Assembly: GCF_043290135.1 (NCBI RefSeq)
Contig: NC_134709.1
Location: 105,604,145 to 105,668,144 of the forward strand
Length of the DNA stretch: 64,000 nucleotides
Source: Rhipicephalus microplus
Taxonomy: Eukaryota; Arthropoda; Arachnida; Ixodida; Ixodidae
Direction of reading: 5' to 3'
In this document: one piece after another, positions 22,065 through 33,630 of the stretch
Numbering within the stretch: the first letter of the stretch is position 1
Layout of the letters: the number at the start of each line of letters is the position of its first letter
Program-made: the position numbers and the translations under genes
The notes under the pieces: generated by a model
Told to the model about the DNA's origin: nothing
Databases searched by the model: none
The model's input: only the letters and a program-made list of their open reading frames with translations

Positions 22065-23000
22065 GAGCACCAAATTCGCTCTCTGAATTCCAGGTCAGCG
22101 GGATTCTGCTCAAGATTGCCCTTGCGAGTGTGTCATGTCACGTGAGTTACGTAGGCGAAACGGTGGTGCGGATGCACATTTCAAAAAAAAAATATTTTTC
22201 GAATTTAAAAATAATACCTTCCAGTAATTCTACCTCTAATTAGCTAGGCCATAGAGCTTTAAAATGGAATTTCTTGCGTACTTATATTCTTACCACTAAG
22301 GCAAGGGTTTGATGCTGAATACCGAAGTTTTCCTCAACATAGTCACACAATTTTTTTATAGTATCTGCTATAACATTAATGCCTAAATTATGTGTCGTTT
22401 GTAGCATGCTGACAGGTCACCAGCACATATTTATTTGTGTGCTTGGAACTTACTATGTTCCAGAGAAAAATCTCGAATGTGGCAACTTTATTCAATATCA
22501 CTCGTGTGAAGAGCCCTCAAAAATAGATATACATATTTAGGTCATTATTTAAGTGATACACCTTCATTACCTTGCCAGAAATGTCTTTTATTGAGTGAGT
22601 TTCAGAAACCTCTTTTGAAAAAATGGTTTTTAGTCACTTTTTACCTTACATGGCACCAAACAATAGGCTCTCATAAATAGGGAGAATAATTTTTTGCAAC
22701 AAAAATAAATGACCAGGACGAGTGTCGAACTTCGAGAAATATGTGGAAGTTTTATTGACCATATTCGTGATCGTCGGCAACACGTTGGATAATTTGGCAT
22801 GGAATGACTCATTAGAGATAACATAAACAGATCATTCAAGAAATGTGTCAAATATTTTAAAAATTTGACAAAAGAGGCATTCGCGTGCTGCATGCAGCAT
22901 TGCCTTCCCGTGGCAGAAGGCATCTTCAGGTAGGTACAAACAATAATTATTGAGTATTTACAGAAATTCAAACAATTATCCACTTATCCAGTAGTAATAT
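22065..23000 (-). repeat. Right arm of a long, diverged inverted repeat
   Basis: It is the partner of 20000-21125 in opposite orientation. The best-conserved stretch is aagattgcccttgcgagtg at about 22112-22130. Similarity weakens beyond about 22850. It may be the inverted half of an old foldback transposon or simply two inverted copies of one repeat family. Confidence 0.7.
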
Positions 23001-23756
23001 TCGGTCGGGTCGAATGGGCGAATTGAACCCCCCCTACAAATAATCTATTGCCAGTAAAAAATTTACGAAAGCGGCCCCTGGTAATCGAGCGATGCATTCT
23101 GCTCAATTTAGTTGGCGAAACCAAAACCGACACACCAAACAGAGCATCTACCATTCACTTCGACAATGCTTTCAACGACGGCACTGTTTCTCTTGCATTG
23201 GGGGAGAAGATAAAGTAAGTGTCAATAAGCGGGCACAAAGCAAAGTGTCTAAATTGACGGTATAACGGCTAGAGAAACAGTGTCATCATTGAGGGCGTTG
23301 TCGAAATGAATGGTAGACGTGCTGTCTGGTGAATCAATTTTTGTTTCGACAGCTAAATTAGGCAGATTGCATCACTCCGCAGTGATTATCAGTGGCTGTT
23401 TTTCCAAAGTTTTGAAGTAGCTATAGACTTTTACTGAAAAGGACTTGAATTTACCCCTTTTGACACGACCAGCTATTACCACTGGTAAAAAGGTAATTAT
23501 CTTAATTGCTATCAGTACTGCCGCAATTAATGTTTGTCCCTTTCCGAAGGTTCTTTTGTAACAGGAAAGGCAATGCCGCAACGAGCCCGCAAGTACCTCC
23601 TTTTTCTAATTTTACATGAATATTTGACACATTTCTTGAAACACCCTGTATTTCATACACATGCAGACAATGGGAGGTGACATACACATGCAGACAATGG
23701 GAGGAGACAATTGATGAAGAACGAGAAAAACAAAATAATGAGCTCATAAAGAGACA
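23001..23756. other. Noncoding sequence
   Basis: No gene is recognised. A short local direct repeat (catacacatgcagacaatgggagg) appears twice near 23655-23705. Confidence 0.4.
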
Positions 23757-23911
23757 GCTCCGTAGCCAGAATAGTTTTTGGAGGGGGGGGGGGCATATGT
23801 TGATGGCCATGAAAATGACTTTCTTCATTACTTATGCTCAATAGTACAACTTAAAACATGCAGATTCGGGGGGCGGGACAAACTACTGGGGCACCCCTCT
23901 GGCTACAGGCC
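23757..23911. mobile_element. Small MITE-like repeat with gtagccaga/tctggctac ends
   Basis: The segment begins ccgtagccaga and ends tctggctacagg, with a G-run near the left end and a gggcaccc stretch near the right. The ends resemble those of the element at 39021-39302, so both likely belong to related miniature families. The target duplication is not clear. Confidence 0.4.
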
Positions 23912-24815
23912 TCCACTGAGCACACTTCCTTGGAAAACAGCAGATGTCACATAAGCAGAAGAAAAGTTGTTATTGTTAACAGATGTAAACGGAGGTATGC
24001 ACAAAAGAAAGTCTTTAACCCATTTGAGGACATTCAGAGAAACGTTTTGCGGCGTTAGTAAAATATCTAGCAAAAAACCCTATCAAGAGCTGTAGAAAAA
24101 TATGGAAACAATGCATTTTCCTGAGAGGCCATATCAAGTAGCTAATGTATACTGTAAAAAAGGCCAGCAAGTCCAGTACCACTTGAAAAGACCTGTGAAA
24201 GCCGCACTGATATTTGAAAATAATGTTACGAACTTCCATCTAGAGGCCTTGCCTAACCACAGGAAAGCTGCTACTCTTCACAGATTAACCTTCTTAATTG
24301 TTATAGGAGTTGGCAATGATAGGTTGGATCTCACTAGTTGAAAGTAGCCTAAGCATGCGCTCTCAAAATCAAGGCATGGTTGCTGACTTTTTATACAAAC
24401 TCCTCTATGACACCACCAATCATTCCACTGATGTAATGTAAAACTATGAACGAAACTTTGGATGCCCTAGTGGATGCTGTTTTGACTTTTTGTGCTCTAG
24501 CTGACTAATTTGGTATGCCGTCAAACACAGTAACAATGTGCCAGCGGTGTTTACAATACAGTTGCTAGATTGCCAGAACTAAATGTTTGCACTCACTACG
24601 GCTCGAGGTTGCAGTGAAAAATTCAACACAGGAGTTACAACTGTGCGTCTTGAAGGTCACCTTTCAAAGGCTATGTTTTGAATGTGCAGTATCGCAAGTA
24701 AACTTCAGACTGAATAATGACAACAAAATAAACATGATCTACATGATACAGGTTTCCTTCACACTCACTAACATAGAAGAACATTACCAATGGGTATGGA
24801 ACCTTGACCGTAGTG
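23912..24815. other. Noncoding sequence
   Basis: Open frames at 23858-24058, 24102-24341 and 24587-24940 (plus) show no domain or compositional support. Nothing else is seen. Confidence 0.35.
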
Positions 24816-24869
24816 CTATAGCCTCATGCAACGAAGACACGGGTGGGCTTGGTCACCAGTCACTGTTCC

Positions 24870-25074
24870 ATGGCGCTGTACTGAGCGCTGAACCGTCCAG
24901 GATTGGAAGTGGAGAATGCAGCGAAAATGATGGCACTTGATAAATTGCTGGCGATGCAGTGACACAAATTGCTGCAACACCAGGTCACCAAGGTGCTTGT
25001 GGCGTGAACAACCATAATAGCGCTGGCATGAGCGGCGACAGCCTGCCCAAGAACAATAGAAGCAGCCCCTGGAA
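24870..25074 (-). other. Possible exon with splice acceptor (low confidence)
   Basis: On the minus strand a pyrimidine-rich ttttcttccag ends at about 25073. It is followed by an open frame of about 68 codons (GAASIVLGQAVAAHASAIMV...) whose third positions are mostly C, T or G. The predicted peptide is hydrophobic and unlike any family I know. No partner exon or donor was found, so this could be chance. Confidence 0.2.
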
Positions 25075-25082
25075 GAAAACAA

Positions 25083-27598
25083 ATAGTGAGCGTGACATTG
25101 TAACTGCTATGTCATGACCTCGTGACATGAATATTGTGACATACTTGTCTAACACGATGTCAAACCTTTTTCATCAGTAACGTGTGTGCATACCTGCGCT
25201 ATATTGTCTGTGGGATAAGGGTATGACCCACATGTGATTCACTGCCTATGTTAACTCAGAAACAGCAAAAATGCACTTTGGTAATTTCTGTGTAAGCATA
25301 AAGGAGACAGTACAAACAGTACATCTGTTGCCAATAATAGCAGCTTCACAACGATAAAAAATCAATGAAAAGATACAATAAGTATCAGTTGCGGCTGCAT
25401 TTGAACCTTAGAATTCCAGGTGGGGCACATTGCCACACTTGTGGTCGTAAATGCTTCAGAAAAGACTAATCAGGCATCGTATTTAAGCAATGCCAAGTGT
25501 GTTTGGAATGCTTGTTATCCTTGTTTAAAACAATGTAATAAACAATAAATATGTACTCATATTTGACTTAACAAGTTACAATAAAGCGCTCTTTTACCTG
25601 GAAGAAATGATAACATATAAGCACTCACATCTGTGCTCTTAAAAGCACAGATGTGTGTGCGGGTATATTATTGTACCATCAGCATTGTTCCATCAGCTAT
25701 CAGTGCGATTGACATATCTGGTAAGCTCTTGATATGCTGACAGCTTCCAAGTTTACAGAAAAATATATACCAACTTATTAAAGATCGACTCAAGGACTAA
25801 AAAAAATACAGCGAAGATAGCTTGGTATTGAATATTTTACATGAAAGTGATCTTCACAATTCATGAGATTCACTGCAATGTATTTTGATATACTCCATAA
25901 AAATATTTAAAAATCACACCTTTTAAAGTTATTTTTCTACCCTCTGCTGCACTGTAAATAACAATTGTATTTCAGGTATTACGCTAAAACAAATTTAAAA
26001 AAACAGTACGTTTGAATGGGTGTGTTAAATTAAATTTATGCAACAAAATATAAAAGTAAGTGTACATGGGCTTCAAAAACATCTTGACACTAATCACCTG
26101 AGGCAATTGCATGCCCTGTAATAATTCAGTTCTCCCTGAAAAGAATAAGAGGTTTCCAATTTAGTATACAAAATTTGGCACTATTGCAACCCGTCATGTA
26201 AACCATTTTACCATTGTTACAACAGATGTTAAGCTAGCAATGACCAAAGCACTTAGTCTTGAAAGGGCGCAAAAAAGGCATACCTTTTGTGAATGTAAAT
26301 GCTTTTGCTCAAATAAATTATAAGGTATGCTTCCCATTGAAAAAAATAATTGATTCCATTTCAGTCACAATATTAGGGTATCAGCTTCGTTTCCAAGTGA
26401 AAATGAATCGATTCCATTTCATTAACAACACTAAGGTATCAACTCTGTTCCTTTTAGGGTGGAAGTGACATTAAAGATAATAAATAGATTTCACCCTGTA
26501 TACATACAACAGAACTGAAGAGAAAGAACACAACTCTTTAATGAAGCTTCACTTTAAAGAATCAACAACCTTCATGATAAGTGCCCCACTAAATGGTTTA
26601 TATGTTTGTTTACTTTTCCAATTTTTGACAAGCAGTCTTTCACTGAAGATAACACCAGCCATATAATCTGCAAAGGCTTTAAGAAACACCAGTAGTTCGC
26701 AGTGTCTACATATTCTTTTTTTTCATCCGTGCGTCTAAACTTTGCTGCAAATACTCAACGGCAGGTAGCACCACATTGTCACTTTAATAGTAGGCATTGT
26801 CACTCTAATACAGCTGTATTGGTTCATGACAAAAAACAAATCCTTATTTGTGACTTCAACAACTCTTTTACTTAATTGTAGTGTTCTTTCCACTTCCAAA
26901 TCTTATCGCACAGGTTATAAGTTCTTGCATGTATCGGTGTTACTTAACAGTGTTGCATAAGCACACTATTCGAACTGTCAGAAGATAGCTGCATGTGGTT
27001 AAATGCACCAAAGTACGGCTTGTATCTTTCGTTTACTCGTGCAGGCTAGTACTAAATAGCAAACTATGAAAGTAAGCACTGGCAAAATTGTTATGTTGTC
27101 TAAATGTTCCTCAAGGCTGTGCAGCTAGTACTCACCACTAGGACGCATTGCTTCAAGGTATAAACACGGGCAAGCACAGAGTCCAGCAACCACATCAAAA
27201 AAGTTTTAATCTCTTAAAATAAAAAGCGGTGTGATGGCTTTCCCTGACAGTAACAAATTAAGGTTTATAGTAAATGTGTTATTTACAATAGTTTGTTACT
27301 AGCACCACCTCAATGCTAAACTTATAACCAAACATGTACGAAAACCCACAACTTTTTAACTTTTCGCCAGCTATAAAAATTATTTCGCGCTGTACACATA
27401 TCGAATTACTCTTTGCCTACAGAAAGAAAACTGTGATAATCTTCTCATACGAACAATCATATTTTAATAATTGTTATCTCTTTATGAAAAAATCTTCGAT
27501 ATGGTTCACATTCTTCATGTACTGAAAATTCTAGGATTGTTCTACACAGAAATTTTTGTACTAAACTAATTGGAGATTTACACATTTTTCAAAATAAT
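25083..27598. other. AT-rich noncoding sequence with one strong hairpin
   Basis: No gene is recognised. The only notable structure is a perfect 12-bp inverted repeat at 25626-25655. Short frames (26259-26468, 27334-27525) are K/I/F-rich and typical of random AT-rich DNA. Confidence 0.4.
25626..25655. repeat. Perfect 12-bp inverted repeat, 6-base loop
   Basis: cacatctgtgct, then cttaaa, then agcacagatgtg. No T-run follows that would suggest a pol III or bacterial-type terminator. The role is unknown. Confidence 0.7.
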
Positions 27599-27813
27599 TC
27601 CTGGGGTTTTACGTCCCAAAATTCCGATATCATAAACAAGGATGCCGTGGTGAAGAGCCCGGAAATTTTTACCATGTGGTCATCTTTATGGTGCACTGAC
27701 ACATGGGCCTCTACGACTACCCGTCTATCACAAAGCGACTACCACGGCCGGCATCAAACACGTGGCCTTCGCGTCAGCAGCCGACCATCCTAACCACTAT
27801 ACAACCACGCCAG
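27599..27813 (-). repeat. tRNA-derived SINE, full-length or nearly so
   Basis: On the minus strand the head ggcgtggttgtatagtggtt resembles an A box, and the gaaggccacgtgtttgatgc region corresponds to the B-box area. The 3' part ends gggacgtaaaaccccaggaa. It is more diverged than the copy at 59994-60236 and has an extra or altered middle section. Confidence 0.7.
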
Positions 27814-28299
27814 ACGAAGCACAGATTCTTTTTAATATTTTTAGACTGCGTTTTATGAGTCGTGGTTTCTAGCTTTAAAAAAGAATTCTGATGCTGTTTT
27901 AGATTTCTTTAGTTAAAAGTTCTCTCTGGCTGTTCACACCTCAGTGCTATCGGCCGCCAGCCACCTTTTATTAGACAACGCGGAGGAGATGAACTTCGGC
28001 CGGACGACGAAAACACGCCAGTAGGCTGCAGCGCGCCAAGATTTCCCGGTAGATATCGTCGCAGCAGCGGTGTAACGGTACCGTAAACAGAGGCTCACCT
28101 AACGCTGCCAGTATAAAGGGAGGCGCACACATTACACGGCTGCATTACGGTGCTCACAAGCTTGAACACTGTCGGCATAGAGTAATGCAACTGCTGTGGA
28201 CAAGTAATCAGAGCAAAATGAGAATGTCACGCTCGAAATGCAAACAGGACTAGCACGATCAATCCGCGATTTTCGTAAATGCTGCATTTTGATGTATTC
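27814..28299. other. Spacer before Gypsy-3, locally GC-rich
   Basis: A GC-rich patch at 27950-28100 and a tataaag at 28113 look promoter-like, but no transcription unit could be built from them. Confidence 0.3.
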
Positions 28300-28311
28300 C
28301 GTCTCACCTGC

Positions 28312-28960
28312 CTTCAACTGAATTCATCCAAGTGCCGGTTTGGTCGCCATCGCATTACAATACTTCGGCATATTGTTGACGCTTACGGCGTACAGCCTGA
28401 CCCAAAAAAGTTCAATCTGTGAAGAAGTTTTGTGCGCCAAAAAGCGCCAAAGATGTCTGATGCTTTGTAGGGCACTACTCCTGCTTTCGGCGGTTCATCA
28501 AGAACTTCGCGGAGATCACTTGGCCCCCAACATATTTATTCAAACCAGATGAGACGTTTACCTAGGGTCCCTCGCAAGCAGTAGCATTCTCCGACCTCAT
28601 CACTTTGCTCACTTCCTCTGCTAATCTGGCTCACCTCAATCCTACGGCACCGACCGAAGTCCGCATCTATGCCAGTGGTTCCGGAATAGGCGCTGTGTTG
28701 GCTCAGCGACAACGTGGGGAGCATCGCGTGATAGCTTGTGCCAGCAGGCTGCGGTCTCCCTCGGAGCGTAATTATTACACCACAGAGCGCGAATGCCTAG
28801 CGCTAGTGTGGGCACTCACCAAAGTTTGCCCTTACTTATACGGCCGACCATTTAGAGTTCTCACCGACCACCAACCTCTATGCTGGCTTGCCCCCTTTAA
28901 AGATCCCACAGGTCGTCTCGCCCACTGGGTGCTCCGCCGCAAGTAGTATTCTTACACCAT
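28312..28960 (+). pseudogene. Gypsy-3 RT thumb and RNase H, disrupted
   Basis: The RT end begins with LNSSKCRFG and IVDAYGVQPDP near 28315-28400 in one frame. It continues through a decayed tether and reaches RNase H in frame 28605-28946. There YASGSGIGAVLAQ replaces the usual DASG (first catalytic Asp changed to Tyr), while TTERECLALVWAL and VLTDHQPLCWL keep the second and third acidic sites. Confidence 0.82.
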
Positions 28961-29168
28961 TGTGTATAAATAAGGAAAACTGCACAAAGATGTGGATGGT
29001 CTGTCGCGCTACTCTGTCGCCGACTGCGATCCTACCAGCACTGATTCCATGGGTTGCGTCCTTTCCATCTCCCAGCTGCTACATCTCGGGGACGAGCAGC
29101 GTCGCGATCCAGACATCAGCCGCCTAATGCAAAAGCTTAAATTTTCACCATAAGACGCTTCTGTTCGC

Positions 29169-29906
29169 ATGTTTACCTTAAAGGACCACAGCTTAAATCG
29201 GCGTAATTTATCACCCAATCGTCACGGCCTACTTGTGGTCACACCACAGCATCTGCGCTCCAAAGTCCTCCGCGAGCTTCATGACGCGCCAACCTCGGGT
29301 CACCTTGGTGTCTCCCGGACATATGACCGTGTGCGCCACCGCTTCTACTGGCCTGGCCTTTCACGCTCTGTACGTCGCTACCTCAACGCTTGTGAAATTT
29401 TCCAGCGCCGCAAGAAGCCGTCGGGACTCCCTTCCGGGTATCTTCAGCCCATCGACATACCATCGCAGCCGTTGTATACAATGTTGGTTTGTACCTTTTT
29501 GTCCCTTCCCAACATCAGCCTCCGGAAACAAGCGGGTCGCAGTTGCTACAGATTACGCAACCCGCTATGATGTAGCGCCACCCATGCCGTTGAGCTGCAC
29601 TACAGACGTTGCTGATTTTCTATAACGCGATCTCATTTTAGTGCATGGAGCCTCTCGTCAACTGCTGACAGACCGAGACCGTACGTTCCTTTCGAAGGTG
29701 GTTGGCGATATCCTGCGCTCCTTCTCTACCAAACTTAAGCTCACGACGTCGTACCACCCCCAGACAAACGGGCTTACAGAACGTTTAAACCAGACCTTGA
29801 CGGACATGCTATTAAAATACGTCTCGGCCGACCATTGTAATTGGGAACTTGCACTACCCTACGTGACATTCCCGTACAACTCCTCCCTGCATGACACTGA
29901 TGGGTA
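29169..29906 (+). pseudogene. Gypsy-3 integrase N-terminal and core part, disrupted
   Basis: The zinc region keeps HDAPTSGHLGVS and YWPGLSRSVRRYL, but the final Cys pair reads CEIFQRRK, so one Cys is lost. The first catalytic Asp is replaced by Tyr (codon 29492-29494, within GLYLFVPFP). The second Asp is seen in LLTDRDRTF near 29668 and the Glu in LTERLNQT near 29775. The frame is open from 29641 to the LINE junction at 29906. Confidence 0.82.
29899..29906 (+). repeat. Target-site duplication, left copy (GATGGGTA)
   Basis: It is identical to 33152-33159. It marks the integration of the LINE into Gypsy-3 integrase. Confidence 0.85.
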
Positions 29907-32900
29907 GGTGGTGGTGGTGGTGGTGTTGCAGCAGGCGGGGTTAGCCTGGCCTGCATGGCCGGCAATTGTTCCGCCTGAGCATCTCCTGAATTTGGAAAAT
30001 GTCACCACGTCTCAGACAGCCCAGTGTCTCGCAGGAAGACCAACAAAATTCGTTGCACGCTCCTCCTAGTGGCCGCGGGTCCTTTAGGAAAGGTGATGTC
30101 ATCAACTCTCCGGTGCCTATGACAGCCTTTTCGCAAGGTGCGGATCATGGCTGCTCTTTGCGCATCAAACCGTGGGCCAAGCCAAATGAAATGTTCAATA
30201 TCCCCAATGTCACCAAAGAAGGCACAGAATGGGGAAGCGTATCTCCCAGTCTTGATTGACCAGGCCGGGGTGTATACGGAGCCGGTTCTAATGCGGTACA
30301 ACAGCGTGGCTTCTTCACCAGAAAGTCCTTGAATTACACATGCTTGGTGTGGAAACTTGTAGATCGCCTTGAAGTGATTGCGTATCACATCTTTGTTGTT
30401 CTGGTAAGTCTTGGGAGTTCTTACTTTTGGAAACGATGTACGTGCTTCGCAAGCAAGGGCATCAGCCTTTTCGTTGCCCTCAATGCCAACGTGGTATGAG
30501 ATCCACTGGAACTTTATATTAAAACTCTTGCCATTTAAGTGTTTGATTAGTGCCAGAGATTGCCTGGTGAACTTTTCTTGAGGTAGGCCACGATGCAGTC
30601 TTTGTAGCGCCGATTCGGAGTCCGTCAGCACTACAACATCTCGTGCAGAAAAGGATCGCAGTTTTCGCAAAGCCGCCATAATTGCAGTGCTTTCTACCGT
30701 TGTGGACGAAACCACGCGATCCAGGCGGCCCGACCATGACACGCCCAGGCTGGGTATGCAGAAAGCCGCTGCACAGCTATCCGTCTGTGTGCACATTGAT
30801 CCGTCGGTGTACACTTGTAGGTGGCCGCGGTACATGGTGCTCAAAATGTCCAGCGCAAGAAATTTTGCTTCCGCGGCTTGAATGGTGCGCTTCGCTGGTA
30901 GATTGGGTACGCTGAAGTGGCACGCAACATCCACAAAAGACCATGGTGGGTCTATAGGGCACCGTTTAGGCAGCTTCAAGCCTAAATATTGAAATGTGTT
31001 TAGTGCCGCGTTGAAATGTGAGCCAGTTCTTGCTCTTAGCCGCCGGAGAAGCGCCGTGCCTGCGAAGGACTCGCTCAGTCTTGACAGCTGCGTCAATAAG
31101 GCCTGAGACGCCAAAACGCGGAGCGGAAGAGACTCAGCTTCATTGGTGACCTTCGTGTTTGAAGCCGCCTGAGGGACTCCCATCGCCAAGCGAAGACCCT
31201 TTCTGTGCACTGCCTGTAGGCGTTCGAACTGGTTTGGTGATGGTGATATCAGGGGCAGCTGATAAAGAATGCGGCTTGTTATAAGCGCATCATTCAATTT
31301 AAGCATGGACATAGGGTTGTTGCCCCAACGAACCCCTGCCATGCGACGAAGAGTGTTGATCCTTTGGACTGATGCAGTGATTATACCATCAACCGCACGT
31401 CGCCATAATAGCTTGTTGTCGATGGTAATGCCCAGGAAACGGACACTTGTTGCACAACGAAGTGAGTGGCCTCGAATATTCAGCGACAGACGTGTTGACT
31501 TCCGTCGCGCTCCCGGGAAGAGCATGAAGGCCGAGTTTTCCGCTGATAAAGATAGGCCAAGTGTCAACAAGTGACGCTCAATGATTGAAATAGCGCTCTG
31601 TGCTATCCGGGCCAAGCGTTTGTGCTGGTACCCTGAGATCCAAATGCAGATGTAATCGGCGTAGATGGATATTTTAACTGCTTTCAGAGCTGAGTGCAGA
31701 GTGTCGGGAAGCCTGGCCATGGCAGTGTTAAAAAGCAAGGGAGATAGAACACTTCCTTGTGGGACGCCGAGGGAAACGCGTCTCTCTTCGTTCGTTACAT
31801 TTCCAAGCTTAACACGGACACAGCGGTCTCTGAGAAATTCATGTACGAACCGAAGAGCATTTCCCGACACACCCCTGGCTTGGAGCCCGTTCACGATGCC
31901 TGCCTGAAGCACACAATCATATGCCTTTGCAACGTCCATGAAGACGGGGAGTGTCGAGAGTCCACTGACGCGGTGGTGTTCGATGTGGCCTAATAGGTCC
32001 AAAACACTGTCCTGGGCACTCAGTCGTGGGCGAAATCTGGTCATACAGGGTGGCCATCGTCTTCCTTGTTCAAGGTACCAAGTTAATCTTGTACATATTA
32101 ATCTTTCCATCAACTTAGATACGCATGATGTAAGAGATACCGGTCGATATGACGCGAGGTTCGCAGGATCCTTTCCGGAGTTTAGGACTGGCACTACCCA
32201 TGCTGTCTTCCAAACAAATGGGATCTCTCCCGTGCTCCAGACATGATTAAATATGTCCAAAAGGGCCCTTTTTCGCTCATATGGTAGATTTGTCAGCATT
32301 TGATCGCTGATCAAATCGGGACCCATGGCACAGCGTCTTTTTAATTTGCTAAGTGCCATATCCAGCTCTCGGAAGGTGAATGGCGTATCCATCATGTGAA
32401 AAAACTGTGGTGACAGAGGAATCGCCGCTCCTGCTGATCTATAAGATATGTACACGTCTGCGAAATCCTCTGCAAAGGTTTGCAAATCTATCCCTTGTTT
32501 CAAAGCGAGTGCTTCGAATGGCCTGTGTAATCGGATCTTCCCAGAAAGACTATTTATTACTGCCCATATCTTTGTCAAGGGCGTAAACGTTGATAAACTC
32601 TCACAGAAAGCGGCCCATTGATTTCGTCCTAATTTTTTTGTATGGTGATGAATCGCAGCATTTATCCTGTTATATTCGGTTTTCGCAGACGGATTTCCTT
32701 TTGTTCTCATTATTTTCCACTCCGCTCGTCTACTTGCTGCGCAGAGGTTCTTCAATTTCAAGTCAGGAGCAGGAAAATGGTCGGGCAGTTTCAGCAATGA
32801 AGTTGCTGATCGCTTGCTTTGCACCATATTTGCGAACACCTCACCAGTGGATTTGTCCAACACTTCTCTGTAGGTGTCCCAGCGTGTTACATTGCAGAAT

Positions 32901-33151
32901 TGTCGACCAGCAGTTCGAAATCCCAGGATATTGGTGAAGATAGGGAAATGGTCGCTGTCCATCTTGTCTGGAGCCGTGGTCGATGATACCAGAAGGTCCG
33001 TGGAGTGAAGTACAAGGTCTATTGCACTCCATGAATCTGGTGGCCTGAAAAATGTAGGTTTACCATCGTTCGCCACACATAAGTCGGCAGCATCTGCAGT
33101 TGCTAGGAGTTCCTTGCTTTGAAATTCTACACTCTTATCTCCCCAGACACA
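29907..33151 (-). mobile_element. 5'-truncated LINE (RNase H-bearing, I/R1-like) inserted in Gypsy-3
   Basis: The 3.2-kb element lies between perfect 8-bp duplications. Its minus-strand 3' end has a short UTR of about 95 bp ending in an ACC repeat (ggtggtggt on plus, 29907-29925). The 5' side starts inside the endonuclease domain. Presence of an RNase H domain after RT points to the I/R1-type group of non-LTR elements. The clade assignment is an inference. Confidence 0.88.
30002..33151 (-). pseudogene. LINE ORF2: endonuclease C-part, reverse transcriptase, RNase H
   Basis: A single frame of about 1050 codons is open across the whole element; the reading above 33151 belongs to antisense Gypsy-3 and is not LINE. 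In order: end of an APE-type endonuclease (SAIDLVLHST, DSDHFPIF), RT (SYRPVSLTSC, AYDCV, GVPQGSVLSPLLF), and RNase H (VYTDGSM, ESTAIMAAL, LTDSESAL, GNEKADALA). A C-terminal zinc-like region has lost Cys (FCAFFGDIGDIEHF). The RT catalytic box reads YADY at 31652-31663 where YADD is required, so this copy should be dead despite the long ORF. The 5' truncation also removes the start. Confidence 0.9.
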
Positions 33152-33590
33152 GATGGGTACTCGCCATTTCACCTTCTGTTTGGACGTGAACCAACATTGC
33201 CGCCGTTGGTTACCTTCCTGCCAGCCGCTGCGCCGTCTACTTCTGAAGATGCACGTGGGGCTATTGCCCGAGCTGACTATGCTCGTCAGCTTGCCCGCAG
33301 CAGACAAACGGCGCCATAAGACTCGCAGAACTATCGTTACGACGAGCGGCATCGTGACGAACGCTTTCCGACAGGTTCCCTCGTTCTTCTTTGGTCCCAT
33401 ACGTGACATGCAGGTCTTTCAGAGAAGCTTCTCTCTCGTTTCTTGGGCCCATAGCGCGTGCTTAGACGAGTGACTGAGACTTCATATGAAATTGTTCCTG
33501 ATGATCCATCAATCTCTTGTGCTCTGCTGTCCCTGGACATAATCCACGTATCAAAGCTCAAGCGTTACTACACTGCTCCTGCTGGGGCCC
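33152..33590 (+). pseudogene. Gypsy-3 integrase C-terminus
   Basis: The frame reads on from the right duplication copy with GYSPFHLLFGREPTLPPLV, then ADYARQLARSRQ. After frame changes come SYEIVPDDPSIS and VSKLKRYYTAP near 33570, the usual end of this pol type. Coding sequence stops shortly before the 3' LTR. Confidence 0.8.
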
Positions 33591-33630
33591 CGTAAGCTCG
33601 CCGGGTCGGCGCTTTTGCCGCCCGGGGTTG

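Noticed and set aside
28132..28330. Minus-strand first exon with a CAGGTGAG donor near 28312
   Set aside because: The same bases read on the plus strand as Gypsy RT (LNSSKCRFG, IVDAYGVQPDP), which explains them better. The donor is a chance match.
33152..33409. N-terminal extension of the LINE ORF2 up to 33409
   Set aside because: The target duplication at 33152-33159 shows that sequence beyond is Gypsy-3 read antisense. The LINE is 5'-truncated at 33151.
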